From Taudactylus pleione (Eukaryota > Chordata > Amphibia > Anura > Myobatrachidae): DNA of 64,000 nucleotides. A program made the position numbers and the translations under genes. The notes under the pieces are model-generated. The model ran no database searches and had not been told where the DNA came from. It worked only from the letters and a program-made list of their open reading frames with translations. The stretch is taken from positions 1,526,001 through 1,590,000 of the forward strand of contig JAUIMM010000601.1 of the NCBI GenBank assembly GCA_031769625.1, in the 5' to 3' direction. This document shows, in pieces, positions 41,601 to 56,600 of this stretch. Position 1 is the first letter of the stretch. Each line of letters starts with the position of its first letter.

Positions 41601-44600
41601 TTATTTTTTGGAGCACTTTGAGAGTTACAACACCCTTTAACAGACAGACGCACGCTTGTCGCTGCTGCTTTGAGGATGCAAGTGCGGCTACAGCACACAC
41701 AATTCACAAAGACAGAAAAAAGAAGAATATTTTTATTGTTTGTGTAGCACACTTTGAGGGTGTCACCACCCTTTAACAGACAGATGCACACTTGTCGCTG
41801 CTGCTTTGAGGATGCAAGTGCGGCTACAGCCCACACAATTCACAAAGACAGAAAAAAAAAGAACAATATTTTTATTGTTTGTGTAGCACACTTTGAGGGT
41901 GTCACCACCCTTTAACAGACAGACGCACGCTTGTCGCTGCTGCTTTGAGGATGCAAGTGCGGCTACTGCCCACACAATTCACAAAGACAGAAAAAAGAAG
42001 AATATTTTTATTGTTTGTGTAGCACACTTTGAGGGTGTCACCACCCTTTAACAGACAGACGCACACTTGTCGCTGCTGCTTTGAGGATGCAAGTGCGGCT
42101 ACAGCCCACACAATTCACAAAGACAGAAAAAAAAAGAACAATATTTTTATTGTTTGTGTAGCACACTTTGAGGGTGTCACCACCCTTTAACAGACAGACG
42201 CACGCTTGTCGCTGCTGCTTTAAGGATGCAGGAGCGGCTACAGCCCACACATTTCACAAAGACAGAAAAAAAAGAACAATATTTTTATTGTTTGTTTAGC
42301 ACACTTTGAGGGTGTCACCACCCTTTAACAGACAGGTGCACGCTTGTCACTGCTGCTTTAAGGATGCAGGTGCGGCTACAGCCCACACATTTCACAAAGA
42401 CAGAAAAAAAAAGAAGAATATTTTTATTGTTTGTGTAGCAGACTTTGAGGGTGTCACCACCCTTTAACAGACAGACGCATGGTTGTCGCTGCTGCTTTAA
42501 GGATGCAAGTGCGGCAACAGCCCACACAAGTCACAAACACATAAAAAAAATAGATTTTTATTTTTTGGAGCACTTTGAGAGTTACAACACCCTTTAACAG
42601 ACAGACACACGCTTGTCGCTGCTGCTTTGAGGATGCAAGTGCGGCTACAGCCCACACAATTCACAAAGACAGAAAAAAGAAGAAGAATATTTTTATTGTT
42701 TGTGTAGCACACTTTGAGGGTGACACCACCCTTTAACAGACAGACACACGCTTGTCGCTGCTGCTTTGAGGATGCAAGTGCAGCTACAGCCCACACAATT
42801 CACAAAGACAGAAAAAAAAAAGAAGAATATTTTTATTGTTTGTGTAGCACACTTTGAGGGTGTCACCACCCTTTAACAGAAAGATGCACGCTTGTCGCTG
42901 CTGCTTTGAGGATGCAAGTGCGGCTACAGCCCACACAATTCACAAAGACAGAAAAAAGAAGAATATTTTTATTGTTTGTGTAGCACACTTTGAGGGTGTC
43001 ACCACCCTTTAACAGACAGACGCACACTTGTCGCTGCTGCTTTGAGGATGCAAGTGCGGCTACAGCCCACACAATTCACAAAGACAGAAAAAAAAAGATT
43101 AATATTTTTATTGTTTGTGTAGCACACTTTGAGGGTGTCACCACCCTTTAACAGACAGACGCACGCTTGTCGCTGCTGCTTTAAGGATGCAGGAGCGGCA
43201 ACAGCCCACACATTTCACAAAGACAGAAAAAAAAGAACAATATTTTTATTGTTTGTTTAGCACACTTTGAGGGTGTCACCACCCTTTAACAGACAGACGC
43301 ATGCTTGTCGCTGCTGTTTAAGGATGCAGGTGCGGCTACAGCCCACACATTTCACAAAGACAGAAAAAAAAAGAACAATATTTTTATTGTTTGTGTAGCA
43401 CACTTTGAGGGTGTCACCACCCTTTAACAGACAGACGCTTGCTTGTCGCTGCTGCTTTAAGGATGCAGGTGCAGCTACAGCCCACACATTTCACAAAGAC
43501 AGAAAAAAAAAGAAGAATATTTTTATTGTTTGTGGAGCGCACTTTGAGGATAACACTACCCTTTAACAGACAGACGCACGCTTGTCGCTGCTGCTTTGAG
43601 GATGCAAGTGCGGCTACAGCCCACACAATTCACAAAGACAGAAAAAAGAAGAATATTTTTATTGTTTGTGTAGCACACTTTGAGGGTGTCACCACCCTTT
43701 AACAGACAGACGCACGCTTGTCGCTGCTGCTTTGAGGATGCAAGTGCGGCTACAGCCCACACAATTCACAAAGACAGAAAAAAAAAGAACAATATTTTTA
43801 TTGTTTGTGTAGCACACATTGAGGGTGTCACCACCCTTTAACAGACAGACGCACGCTTGTCACTGCTGCTTTAAGGATGCAGGTGCGACTACAGCCCACA
43901 CATTTCACAAAGACAGAAAAAAAAAGAACAATATTTTTATTGTTTGTGTAGCACACTTTGAGGGTGTCACCACCCTTTAACAGACAGGGGCACGCTTGTC
44001 ACTGCTGCTTTAAGGATGCAGGTGCGGCTACAGCCCACACATTTCACAAAGACAGAAAAAAAAGAAGAATATTTTTATTGTTTGTTTAGCACACTTTGAG
44101 GGTGTCACCACCCTTTAACAGACAGGTGCACGCTTGTCACTGCTGCTTTAAGGATGCAGGTGCGGCTACAGCCCACACAAGTCACAAACACATAAAAAAA
44201 AATAGATTTTTATTTTTTGGAGCACTTTGAGAGTTACAACACCCTTTAACAGACAGACGCACGCTTGTCGCTGCTGCTTTGAGGATGCAAGTGCGGCTAC
44301 AGCACACACAATTCACAAAGACAGAAAAAAGAAGAATATTTTTATTGTTTGTGTAGCACACTTTGAGGGTGTCACCACCCTTTAACAGACAGATGCACAC
44401 TTGTCGCTGCTGCTTTGAGGATGCAAGTGCGGCTACAGCCCACACAATTCACAAAGACAGAAAAAAAAAGAACAATATTTTTATTGTTTGTGTAGCACAC
44501 TTTGAGGGTGTCACCACCCTTTAACAGACAGACGCACGCTTGTCGCTGCTGCTTTGAGGATGCAAGTGCGGCTACTGCCCACACAATTCACAAAGACAGA

Positions 44601-47600
44601 AAAAAGAAGAATATTTTTATTGTTTGTGTAGCACACTTTGAGGGTGTCACCACCCTTTAACAGACAGACGCACACTTGTCGCTGCTGCTTTGAGGATGCA
44701 AGTGCGGCTACAGCCCACACAATTCACAAAGACAGAAAAAAAAAGAACAATATTTTTATTGTTTGTGTAGCACACTTTGAGGGTGTCACCACCCTTTAAC
44801 AGACAGACGCACGCTTGTCGCTGCTGCTTTAAGGATGCAGGAGCAGCTACAGCCCACACATTTCACAAAGACAGAAAAAAAAGAACAATATTTTTATTGT
44901 TTGTTTAGCACACTTTGAGGGTGTCACCACCCTTTAACAGACAGGTGCACGCTTGTCACTGCTGCTTTAAGGATGCAGGTGCGGCTACAGCCCACACATT
45001 TCACAAAGACAGAAAAAAAAAGAAGAATATTTTTATTGTTTGTGTAGCACACTTTGAGGGTGTCACCACCCTTTAACAGACAGACGCATGGTTGTCGCTG
45101 CTGCTTTAAGGATGCAAGTGCGGCTACAGCCCACACAAGTCACAAACACATAAAAAAAAATAGATTTTTATTTTTTGGAGCACTTTGAGAGTTACAACAC
45201 CCTTTAACAGACAGACGCACGCTTGTCGCTGCTGCTTTGAGGATGCAAGTGCGGCTACAGCACACACAATTCACAAAGACAGAAAAAAGAAGAATATTTT
45301 TATTGTTTGTGTAGCACACTTTGAGGGTGTCACCACCCTTTAACAGACAGATGCACACTTGTCGCTGCTGCTTTGAGGATGCAAGTGCGGCTACAGCCCA
45401 CACAATTCACAAAGACAGAAAAAAAAAGAACAATATTTTTATTGTTTGTGTAGCACACTTTGAGGGTGTCACCACCCTTTAACAGACAGACGCACGCTTG
45501 TCGCTGCTGCTTTGAGGATGCAAGTGCGGCTACTGCCCACACAATTCACAAAGACAGAAAAAAGAAGAATATTTTTATTGTTTGTGTAGCACACTTTGAG
45601 GGTGTCACCACCCTTTAACAGACAGACGCACACTTGTCGCTGCTGCTTTGAGGATGCAAGTGCGGCTACAGCCCACACAATTCACAAAGACAGAAAAAAA
45701 AAGAACAATATTTTTATTGTTTGTGTAGCACACTTTGAGGGTGTCACCACCCTTTAACAGACAGACGCACGCTTGTCGCTGCTGCTTTAAGGATGCAGGA
45801 GCGGCTACAGCCCACACATTTCACAAAGACAGAAAAAAAAGAACAATATTTTTATTGTTTGTTTAGCACACTTTGAGGGTGTCACCACCCTTTAACAGAC
45901 AGGTGCACGCTTGTCACTGCTGCTTTAAGGATGCAGGTGCGGCTACAGCCCACACATTTCACAAAGACAGAAAAAAGAAGAATATTTTTATTGTTTGTGT
46001 AGCACACTTTGAGGGTGTCACCACCCTTTAACAGACAGATGCACACTTGTCGCTGCTGCTTTGAGGATGCAAGTGCGGCTACAGCCCACACAATTCACAA
46101 AGACAGAAAAAAAAAGAACAATATTTTTATTGTTTGTGTAGCACACTTTGAGGGTGTCACCACCCTTTAACAGACAGACGCACGCTTGTCGCTGCTGCTT
46201 TGAGGATGCAAGTGCGGCTACTGCCCACACAATTCACAAAGACAGAAAAAAGAAGAATATTTTTATTGTTTGTGTAGCACACTTTGAGGGTGTCACCACC
46301 CTTTAACAGACAGACGCACACTTGTCGCTGCTGCTTTGAGGATGCAAGTGCGGCTACAGCCCACACAATTCACAAAGACAGAAAAAAAAAGAACAATATT
46401 TTTATTGTTTGTGTAGCACACTTTGAGGGTGTCACCACCCTTTAACAGACAGACGCACGCTTGTCGCTGCTGCTTTAAGGATGCAGGAGCGGCTACAGCC
46501 CACACATTTCACAAAGACAGAAAAAAAAGAACAATATTTTTATTGTTTGTTTAGCACACTTTGAGGGTGTCACCACCCTTTAACAGACAGGTGCACGCTT
46601 GTCACTGCTGCTTTAAGGATGCAGGTGCGGCTACAGCCCACACATTTCACAAAGACAGAAAAAAAAAGAAGAATATTTTTATTGTTTGTGTAGCAGACTT
46701 TGAGGGTGTCACCACCCTTTAACAGACAGACGCATGGTTGTCGCTGCTGCTTTAAGGATGCAAGTGCGGCAACAGCCCACACAAGTCACAAACACATAAA
46801 AAAAATAGATTTTTATTTTTTGGAGCACTTTGAGAGTTACAACACCCTTTAACAGACAGACACACGCTTGTCGCTGCTGCTTTGAGGATGCAAGTGCGGC
46901 TACAGCCCACACAATTCACAAAGACAGAAAAAAGAAGAAGAATATTTTTATTGTTTGTGTAGCACACTTTGAGGGTGACACCACCCTTTAACAGACAGAC
47001 ACACGCTTGTCGCTGCTGCTTTGAGGATGCAAGTGCAGCTACAGCCCACACAATTCACAAAGACAGAAAAAAAAAAGAAGAATATTTTTATTGTTTGTGT
47101 AGCACACTTTGAGGGTGTCACCACCCTTTAACAGAAAGATGCACGCTTGTCGCTGCTGCTTTGAGGATGCAAGTGCGGCTACAGCCCACACAATTCACAA
47201 AGACAGAAAAAAGAAGAATATTTTTATTGTTTGTGTAGCACACTTTGAGGGTGTCACCACCCTTTAACAGACAGACGCACACTTGTCGCTGCTGCTTTGA
47301 GGATGCAAGTGCGGCTACAGCCCACACAATTCACAAAGACAGAAAAAAAAAGATTAATATTTTTATTGTTTGTGTAGCACACTTTGAGGGTGTCACCACC
47401 CTTTAACAGACAGACGCACGCTTGTCGCTGCTGCTTTAAGGATGCAGGAGCGGCAACAGCCCACACATTTCACAAAGACAGAAAAAAAAGAACAATATTT
47501 TTATTGTTTGTTTAGCACACTTTGAGGGTGTCACCACCCTTTAACAGACAGACGCATGCTTGTCGCTGCTGTTTAAGGATGCAGGTGCGGCTACAGCCCA

Positions 47601-50600
47601 CACATTTCACAAAGACAGAAAAAAAAAGAACAATATTTTTATTGTTTGTGTAGCACACTTTGAGGGTGTCACCACCCTTTAACAGACAGACGCTTGCTTG
47701 TCGCTGCTGCTTTAAGGATGCAGGTGCGGCTACAGCCCACACATTTCACAAAGACAGAAAAAAAAAGAAGAATATTTTTATTGTTTGTGGAGCGCACTTT
47801 GAGGATAACACTACCCTTTAACAGACAGACGCACGCTTGTCGCTGCTGCTTTGAGGATGCAAGTGCGGCTACAGCCCACACAATTCACAAAGACAGAAAA
47901 AAGAAGAATATTTTTATTGTTTGTGTAGCACACTTTGAGGGTGTCACCACCCTTTAACAGACAGACGCACGCTTGTCGCTGCTGCTTTGAGGATGCAAGT
48001 GTGGCTACAGCCCACACAATTCACAAAGACAGAAAAAAAAAGAACAATATTTTTATTGTTTGTGTAGCACACATTGAGGGTGTCACCACCCTTTAACAGA
48101 CAGGGGCACGCTTGTCACTGCTGCTTTAAGGATGCAGGTGCGGCTACAGCCCACACATTTCACAAAGACAGAAAAAAAAGAAGAATATTTTTATTGTTTG
48201 TTTAGCACACTTTGAGGGTGTCACCACCCTTTAACAGACAGGTGCACGCTTGTCACTGCTGCTTTAAGGATGCAGGTGCGGCTACAGCCCACACAAGTCA
48301 CAAACACATAAAAAAAAATAGATTTTTATTTTTTGGAGCACTTTGAGAGTTACAACACCCTTTAACAGACAGACGCACGCTTGTCGCTGCTGCTTTGAGG
48401 ATGCAAGTGCGGCTACAGCACACACAATTCACAAAGACAGAAAAAAGAAGAATATTTTTATTGTTTGTGTAGCACACTTTGAGGGTGTCACCACCCTTTA
48501 ACAGACAGATGCACACTTGTCGCTGCTGCTTTGAGGATGCAAGTGCGGCTACAGCCCACACAATTCACAAAGACAGAAAAAAAAAGAACAATATTTTTAT
48601 TGTTTGTGTAGCACACTTTGAGGGTGTCACCACCCTTTAACAGACAGACGCACGCTTGTCGCTGCTGCTTTGAGGATGCAAGTGCGGCTACTGCCCACAC
48701 AATTCACAAAGACAGAAAAAAGAAGAATATTTTTATTGTTTGTGTAGCACACTTTGAGGGTGTCACCACCCTTTAACAGACAGACGCACACTTGTCGCTG
48801 CTGCTTTGAGGATGCAAGTGCGGCTACAGCCCACACAATTCACAAAGACAGAAAAAAAAAGAACAATATTTTTATTGTTTGTGTAGCACACTTTGAGGGT
48901 GTCACCACCCTTTAACAGACAGACGCACGCTTGTCACTGCTGCTTTAAGGATGCAGGAGCGGCTACAGCCCACACATTTCACAAAGACAGAAAAAAAAGA
49001 ACAATATTTTTATTGTTTGTTTAGCACACTTTGAGGGTGTCACCACCCTTTAACAGACAGACGCACGCTTGTCACTGCTGCTTTAAGGATGCAGGAGCGG
49101 CTACAGCCCACACATTTCACAAAGACAGAAAAAAAAGAACAATATTTTTATTGTTTGTTTAGCACACTTTGAGGGTGTCACCACCCTTTAACAGACAGGT
49201 GCACGCTTGTCACTGCTGCTTTAAGGATGCAGGTGCGGCTACAGCCCACACATTTCACAAAGACAGAAAAAAAAAGAAGAATATTTTTATTGTTTGTGTA
49301 GCACACTTTGAGGGTGTCACCACCCTTTAACAGACAGACGCATGGTTGTCGCTGCTGCTTTAAGGATGCAAGTGCGGCTACAGCCCACACAAGTCACAAA
49401 CACATAAAAAAAAATAGATTTTTATTTTTTGGAGCACTTTGAGAGTTACAACACCCTTTAACAGACAGACGCACGCTTGTCGCTGCTGCTTTGAGGATGC
49501 AAGTGCGGCTACAGCACACACAATTCACAAAGACAGAAAAAAGAAGAATATTTTTATTGTTTGTGTAGCACACTTTGAGGGTGTCACCACCCTTTAACAG
49601 ACAGATGCACACTTGTCGCTGCTGCTTTGAGGATGCAAGTGCGGCTACAGCCCACACAATTCACAAAGACAGAAAAAAAAAGAACAATATTTTTATTGTT
49701 TGTGTAGCACACTTTGAGGGTGTCACCACCCTTTAACAGACAGACGCACGCTTGTCGCTGCTGCTTTGAGGATGCAAGTGCGGCTACTGCCCACACAATT
49801 CACAAAGACAGAAAAAAGAAGAATATTTTTATTGTTTGTGTAGCACACTTTGAGGGTGTCACCACCCTTTAACAGACAGACGCACACTTGTCGCTGCTGC
49901 TTTGAGGATGCAAGTGCGGCTACAGCCCACACAATTCACAAAGACAGAAAAAAAAAGAACAATATTTTTATTGTTTGTGTAGCACACTTTGAGGGTGTCA
50001 CCACCCTTTAACAGACAGACGCACGCTTGTCGCTGCTGCTTTAAGGATGCAGGAGCGGCTACAGCCCACACATTTCACAAAGACAGAAAAAAAAGAACAA
50101 TATTTTTATTGTTTGTTTAGCACACTTTGAGGGTGTCACCACCCTTTAACAGACAGGTGCACGCTTGTCACTGCTGCTTTAAGGATGCAGGTGCGGCTAC
50201 AGCCCACACATTTCACAAAGACAGAAAAAAGAAGAATATTTTTATTGTTTGTGTAGCACACTTTGAGGGTGTCACCACCCTTTAACAGACAGATGCACAC
50301 TTGTCGCTGCTGCTTTGAGGATGCAAGTGCGGCTACAGCCCACACAATTCACAAAGACAGAAAAAAAAAGAACAATATTTTTATTGTTTGTGTAGCACAC
50401 TTTGAGGGTGTCACCACCCTTTAACAGACAGACGCACGCTTGTCGCTGCTGCTTTGAGGATGCAAGTGCGGCTACTGCCCACACAATTCACAAAGACAGA
50501 AAAAAGAAGAATATTTTTATTGTTTGTGTAGCACACTTTGAGGGTGTCACCACCCTTTAACAGACAGACGCACACTTGTCGCTGCTGCTTTGAGGATGCA

Positions 50601-53600
50601 AGTGCGGCTACAGCCCACACAATTCACAAAGACAGAAAAAAAAAGAACAATATTTTTATTGTTTGTGTAGCACACTTTGAGGGTGTCACCACCCTTTAAC
50701 AGACAGACGCACGCTTGTCGCTGCTGCTTTAAGGATGCAGGAGCGGCTACAGCCCACACATTTCACAAAGACAGAAAAAAAAGAACAATATTTTTATTGT
50801 TTGTTTAGCACACTTTGAGGGTGTCACCACCCTTTAACAGACAGGTGCACGCTTGTCACTGCTGCTTTAAGGATGCAGGTGCGGCTACAGCCCACACATT
50901 TCACAAAGACAGAAAAAAAAAGAAGAATATTTTTATTGTTTGTGTAGCAGACTTTGAGGGTGTCACCACCCTTTAACAGACAGACGCATGGTTGTCGCTG
51001 CTGCTTTAAGGATGCAGGAGCGGCTACAGCCCACACATTTCACAAAGACAGAAAAAAAAGAACAATATTTTTATTGTTTGTTTAGCACACTTTGAGGGTG
51101 TCACCACCCTTTAACAGACAGACGCACGCTTGTCACTGCTGCTTTAAGGATGCAGGAGCGGCTACAGCCCACACATTTCACAAAGACAGAAAAAAAAGAA
51201 CAATATTTTTATTGTTTGTTTAGCACACTTTGAGGGTGTCACCACCCTTTAACAGACAGGTGCACGCTTGTCACTGCTGCTTTAAGGATGCAGGTGCGGC
51301 TACAGCCCACACATTTCACAAAGACAGAAAAAAAAAGAAGAATATTTTTATTGTTTGTGTAGCACACTTTGAGGGTGTCACCACCCTTTAACAGACAGAC
51401 GCATGGTTGTCGCTGCTGCTTTAAGGATGCAAGTGCGGCTACAGCCCACACAAGTCACAAACACATAAAAAAAAATAGATTTTTATTTTTTGGAGCACTT
51501 TGAGAGTTACAACACCCTTTAACAGACAGACGCACGCTTGTCGCTGCTGCTTTGAGGATGCAAGTGCGGCTACAGCACACACAATTCACAAAGACAGAAA
51601 AAAGAAGAATATTTTTATTGTTTGTGTAGCACACTTTGAGGGTGTCACCACCCTTTAACAGACAGATGCACACTTGTCGCTGCTGCTTTGAGGATGCAAG
51701 TGCGGCTACAGCCCACACAATTCACAAAGACAGAAAAAAAAAGAACAATATTTTTATTGTTTGTGTAGCACACTTTGAGGGTGTCACCACCCTTTAACAG
51801 ACAGACGCACGCTTGTCGCTGCTGCTTTGAGGATGCAAGTGCGGCTACTGCCCACACAATTCACAAAGACAGAAAAAAGAAGAATATTTTTATTGTTTGT
51901 GTAGCACACTTTGAGGGTGTCACCACCCTTTAACAGACAGACGCACACTTGTCGCTGCTGCTTTGAGGATGCAAGTGCGGCTACAGCCCACACAATTCAC
52001 AAAGACAGAAAAAAAAAGAACAATATTTTTATTGTTTGTGTAGCACACTTTGAGGGTGTCACCACCCTTTAACAGACAGACGCACGCTTGTCGCTGCTGC
52101 TTTAAGGATGCAGGAGCGGCTACAGCCCACACATTTCACAAAGACAGAAAAAAAAGAACAATATTTTTATTGTTTGTTTAGCACACTTTGAGGGTGTCAC
52201 CACCCTTTAACAGACAGGTGCACGCTTGTCACTGCTGCTTTAAGGATGCAGGTGCGGCTACAGCCCACACATTTCACAAAGACAGAAAAAAGAAGAATAT
52301 TTTTATTGTTTGTGTAGCACACTTTGAGGGTGTCACCACCCTTTAACAGACAGATGCACACTTGTCGCTGCTGCTTTGAGGATGCAAGTGCGGCTACAGC
52401 CCACACAATTCACAAAGACAGAAAAAAAAAGAACAATATTTTTATTGTTTGTGTAGCACACTTTGAGGGTGTCACCACCCTTTAACAGACAGACGCACGC
52501 TTGTCGCTGCTGCTTTGAGGATGCAAGTGCGGCTACTGCCCACACAATTCACAAAGACAGAAAAAAGAAGAATATTTTTATTGTTTGTGTAGCACACTTT
52601 GAGGGTGTCACCACCCTTTAACAGACAGACGCACACTTGTCGCTGCTGCTTTGAGGATGCAAGTGCGGCTACAGCCCACACAATTCACAAAGACAGAAAA
52701 AAAAAGAACAATATTTTTATTGTTTGTGTAGCACACTTTGAGGGTGTCACCACCCTTTAACAGACAGACGCACGCTTGTCGCTGCTGCTTTAAGGATGCA
52801 GGAGCGGCTACAGCCCACACATTTCACAAAGACAGAAAAAAAAGAACAATATTTTTATTGTTTGTTTAGCACACTTTGAGGGTGTCACCACCCTTTAACA
52901 GACAGGTGCACGCTTGTCACTGCTGCTTTAAGGATGCAGGTGCGGCTACAGCCCACACATTTCACAAAGACAGAAAAAAAAAGAAGAATATTTTTATTGT
53001 TTGTGTAGCAGACTTTGAGGGTGTCACCACCCTTTAACAGACAGACGCATGGTTGTCGCTGCTGCTTTAAGGATGCAAGTGCGGCAACAGCCCACACAAG
53101 TCACAAACACATAAAAAAAATAGATTTTTATTTTTTGGAGCACTTTGAGAGTTACAACACCCTTTAACAGACAGACACACGCTTGTCGCTGCTGCTTTGA
53201 GGATGCAAGTGCGGCTACAGCCCACACAATTCACAAAGACAGAAAAAAGAAGAAGAATATTTTTATTGTTTGTGTAGCACACTTTGAGGGTGACACCACC
53301 CTTTAACAGACAGACACACGCTTGTCGCTGCTGCTTTGAGGATGCAAGTGCAGCTACAGCCCACACAATTCACAAAGACAGAAAAAAAAAAGAAGAATAT
53401 TTTTATTGTTTGTGTAGCACACTTTGAGGGTGTCACCACCCTTTAACAGAAAGATGCACGCTTGTCGCTGCTGCTTTGAGGATGCAAGTGCGGCTACAGC
53501 CCACACAATTCACAAAGACAGAAAAAAGAAGAATATTTTTATTGTTTGTGTAGCACACTTTGAGGGTGTCACCACCCTTTAACAGACAGACGCACACTTG

Positions 53601-56600
53601 TCGCTGCTGCTTTGAGGATGCAAGTGCGGCTACAGCCCACACAATTCACAAAGACAGAAAAAAAAAGATTAATATTTTTATTGTTTGTGTAGCACACTTT
53701 GAGGGTGTCACCACCCTTTAACAGACAGACGCACGCTTGTCGCTGCTGCTTTAAGGATGCAGGAGCGGCAACAGCCCACACATTTCACAAAGACAGAAAA
53801 AAAAGAACAATATTTTTATTGTTTGTTTAGCACACTTTGAGGGTGTCACCACCCTTTAACAGACAGACGCATGCTTGTCGCTGCTGTTTAAGGATGCAGG
53901 TGCGGCTACAGCCCACACATTTCACAAAGACAGAAAAAAAAAGAACAATATTTTTATTGTTTGTGTAGCACACTTTGAGGGTGTCACCACCCTTTAACAG
54001 ACAGACGCTTGCTTGTCGCTGCTGCTTTAAGGATGCAGGTGCAGCTACAGCCCACACATTTCACAAAGACAGAAAAAAAAAGAAGAATATTTTTATTGTT
54101 TGTGGAGCGCACTTTGAGGATAACACTACCCTTTAACAGACAGACGCACGCTTGTCGCTGCTGCTTTGAGGATGCAAGTGCGGCTACAGCCCACACAATT
54201 CACAAAGACAGAAAAAAGAAGAATATTTTTATTGTTTGTGTAGCACACTTTGAGGGTGTCACCACCCTTTAACAGACAGACGCACGCTTGTCGCTGCTGC
54301 TTTGAGGATGCAAGTGCGGCTACAGCCCACACAATTCACAAAGACAGAAAAAAAAAGAACAATATTTTTATTGTTTGTGTAGCACACATTGAGGGTGTCA
54401 CCACCCTTTAACAGACAGACGCACGCTTGTCACTGCTGCTTTAAGGATGCAGGTGCGACTACAGCCCACACATTTCACAAAGACAGAAAAAAAAAGAACA
54501 ATATTTTTATTGTTTGTGTAGCACACTTTGAGGGTGTCACCACCCTTTAACAGACAGGGGCACGCTTGTCACTGCTGCTTTAAGGATGCAGGTGCGGCTA
54601 CAGCCCACACATTTCACAAAGACAGAAAAAAAAGAAGAATATTTTTATTGTTTGTTTAGCACACTTTGAGGGTGTCACCACCCTTTAACAGACAGGTGCA
54701 CGCTTGTCACTGCTGCTTTAAGGATGCAGGTGCGGCTACAGCCCACACAAGTCACAAACACATAAAAAAAAATAGATTTTTATTTTTTGGAGCACTTTGA
54801 GAGTTACAACACCCTTTAACAGACAGACGCACGCTTGTCGCTGCTGCTTTGAGGATGCAAGTGCGGCTACAGCACACACAATTCACAAAGACAGAAAAAA
54901 GAAGAATATTTTTATTGTTTGTGTAGCACACTTTGAGGGTGTCACCACCCTTTAACAGACAGATGCACACTTGTCGCTGCTGCTTTGAGGATGCAAGTGC
55001 GGCTACAGCCCACACAATTCACAAAGACAGAAAAAAAAGAACAATATTTTTATTGTTTGTGTAGCACACTTTGAGGGTGTCACCACCCTTTAACAGACAG
55101 ACGCACGCTTGTCGCTGCTGCTTTGAGGATGCAAGTGCGGCTACAGCCCACACAATTCACAAAGACAGAAAAAAGAAGAATATTTTTATTGTTTGTGTAG
55201 CACACTTTGAGGGTGTCACCACCCTTTAACAGACAGACGCACACTTGTCGCTGCTGCTTTGAGGATGCAAGTGCGGCTACAGCCCACACAATTCACAAAG
55301 ACAGAAAAAAAAAGATTAATATTTTTATTGTTTGTGTAGCACACTTTGAGGGTGTCACCACCCTTTAACAGACAGACGCACGCTTGTCGCTGCTGCTTTA
55401 AGGATGCAGGAGCGGCAACAGCCCACACATTTCACAAAGACAGAAAAAAAAGAACAATATTTTTATTGTTTGTTTAGCACACTTTGAGGGTGTCACCACC
55501 CTTTAACAGACAGACGCATGCTTGTCGCTGCTGTTTAAGGATGCAGGTGCGGCTACAGCCCACACATTTCACAAAGACAGAAAAAAAAAGAACAATATTT
55601 TTATTGTTTGTGTAGCACACTTTGAGGGTGTCACCACCCTTTAACAGACAGACGCTTGCTTGTCGCTGCTGCTTTAAGGATGCAGGTGCAGCTACAGCCC
55701 ACACATTTCACAAAGACAGAAAAAAAAAGAAGAATATTTTTATTGTTTGTGGAGCGCACTTTGAGGATAACACTACCCTTTAACAGACAGACGCACGCTT
55801 GTCGCTGCTGCTTTGAGGATGCAAGTGCGGCTACAGCCCACACAATTCACAAAGACAGAAAAAAGAAGAATATTTTTATTGTTTGTGTAGCACACTTTGA
55901 GGGTGTCACCACCCTTTAACAGACAGACGCACGCTTGTCGCTGCTGCTTTGAGGATGCAAGTGCGGCTACAGCCCACACAATTCACAAAGACAGAAAAAA
56001 AAAGAACAATATTTTTATTGTTTGTGTAGCACACATTGAGGGTGTCACCACCCTTTAACAGACAGACGCACGCTTGTCACTGCTGCTTTAAGGATGCAGG
56101 TGCGACTACAGCCCACACATTTCACAAAGACAGAAAAAAAAAGAACAATATTTTTATTGTTTGTGTAGCACACTTTGAGGGTGTCACCACCCTTTAACAG
56201 ACAGGGGCACGCTTGTCACTGCTGCTTTAAGGATGCAGGTGCGGCTACAGCCCACACATTTCACAAAGACAGAAAAAAAAGAACAATATTTTTATTGTTT
56301 GTTTAGCACACTTTGAGGGTGTCACCACCCTTTAACAGACAGGTGCACGCTTGTCACTGCTGCTTTAAGGATGCAGGTGCGGCTACAGCCCACACATTTC
56401 ACAAAGACAGAAAAAAAAAGAAGAATATTTTTATTGTTTGTGTAGCACACTTTGAGGGTGTCACCACCCTTTAACAGACAGACGCATGGTTGTCGCTGCT
56501 GCTTTAAGGATGCAAGTGCGGCTACAGCCTACACAAGTCACAAACACATAAAAAAAAATAGATTTTTATTTTTTGGAGCACTTTGAGAGTTACAACACCC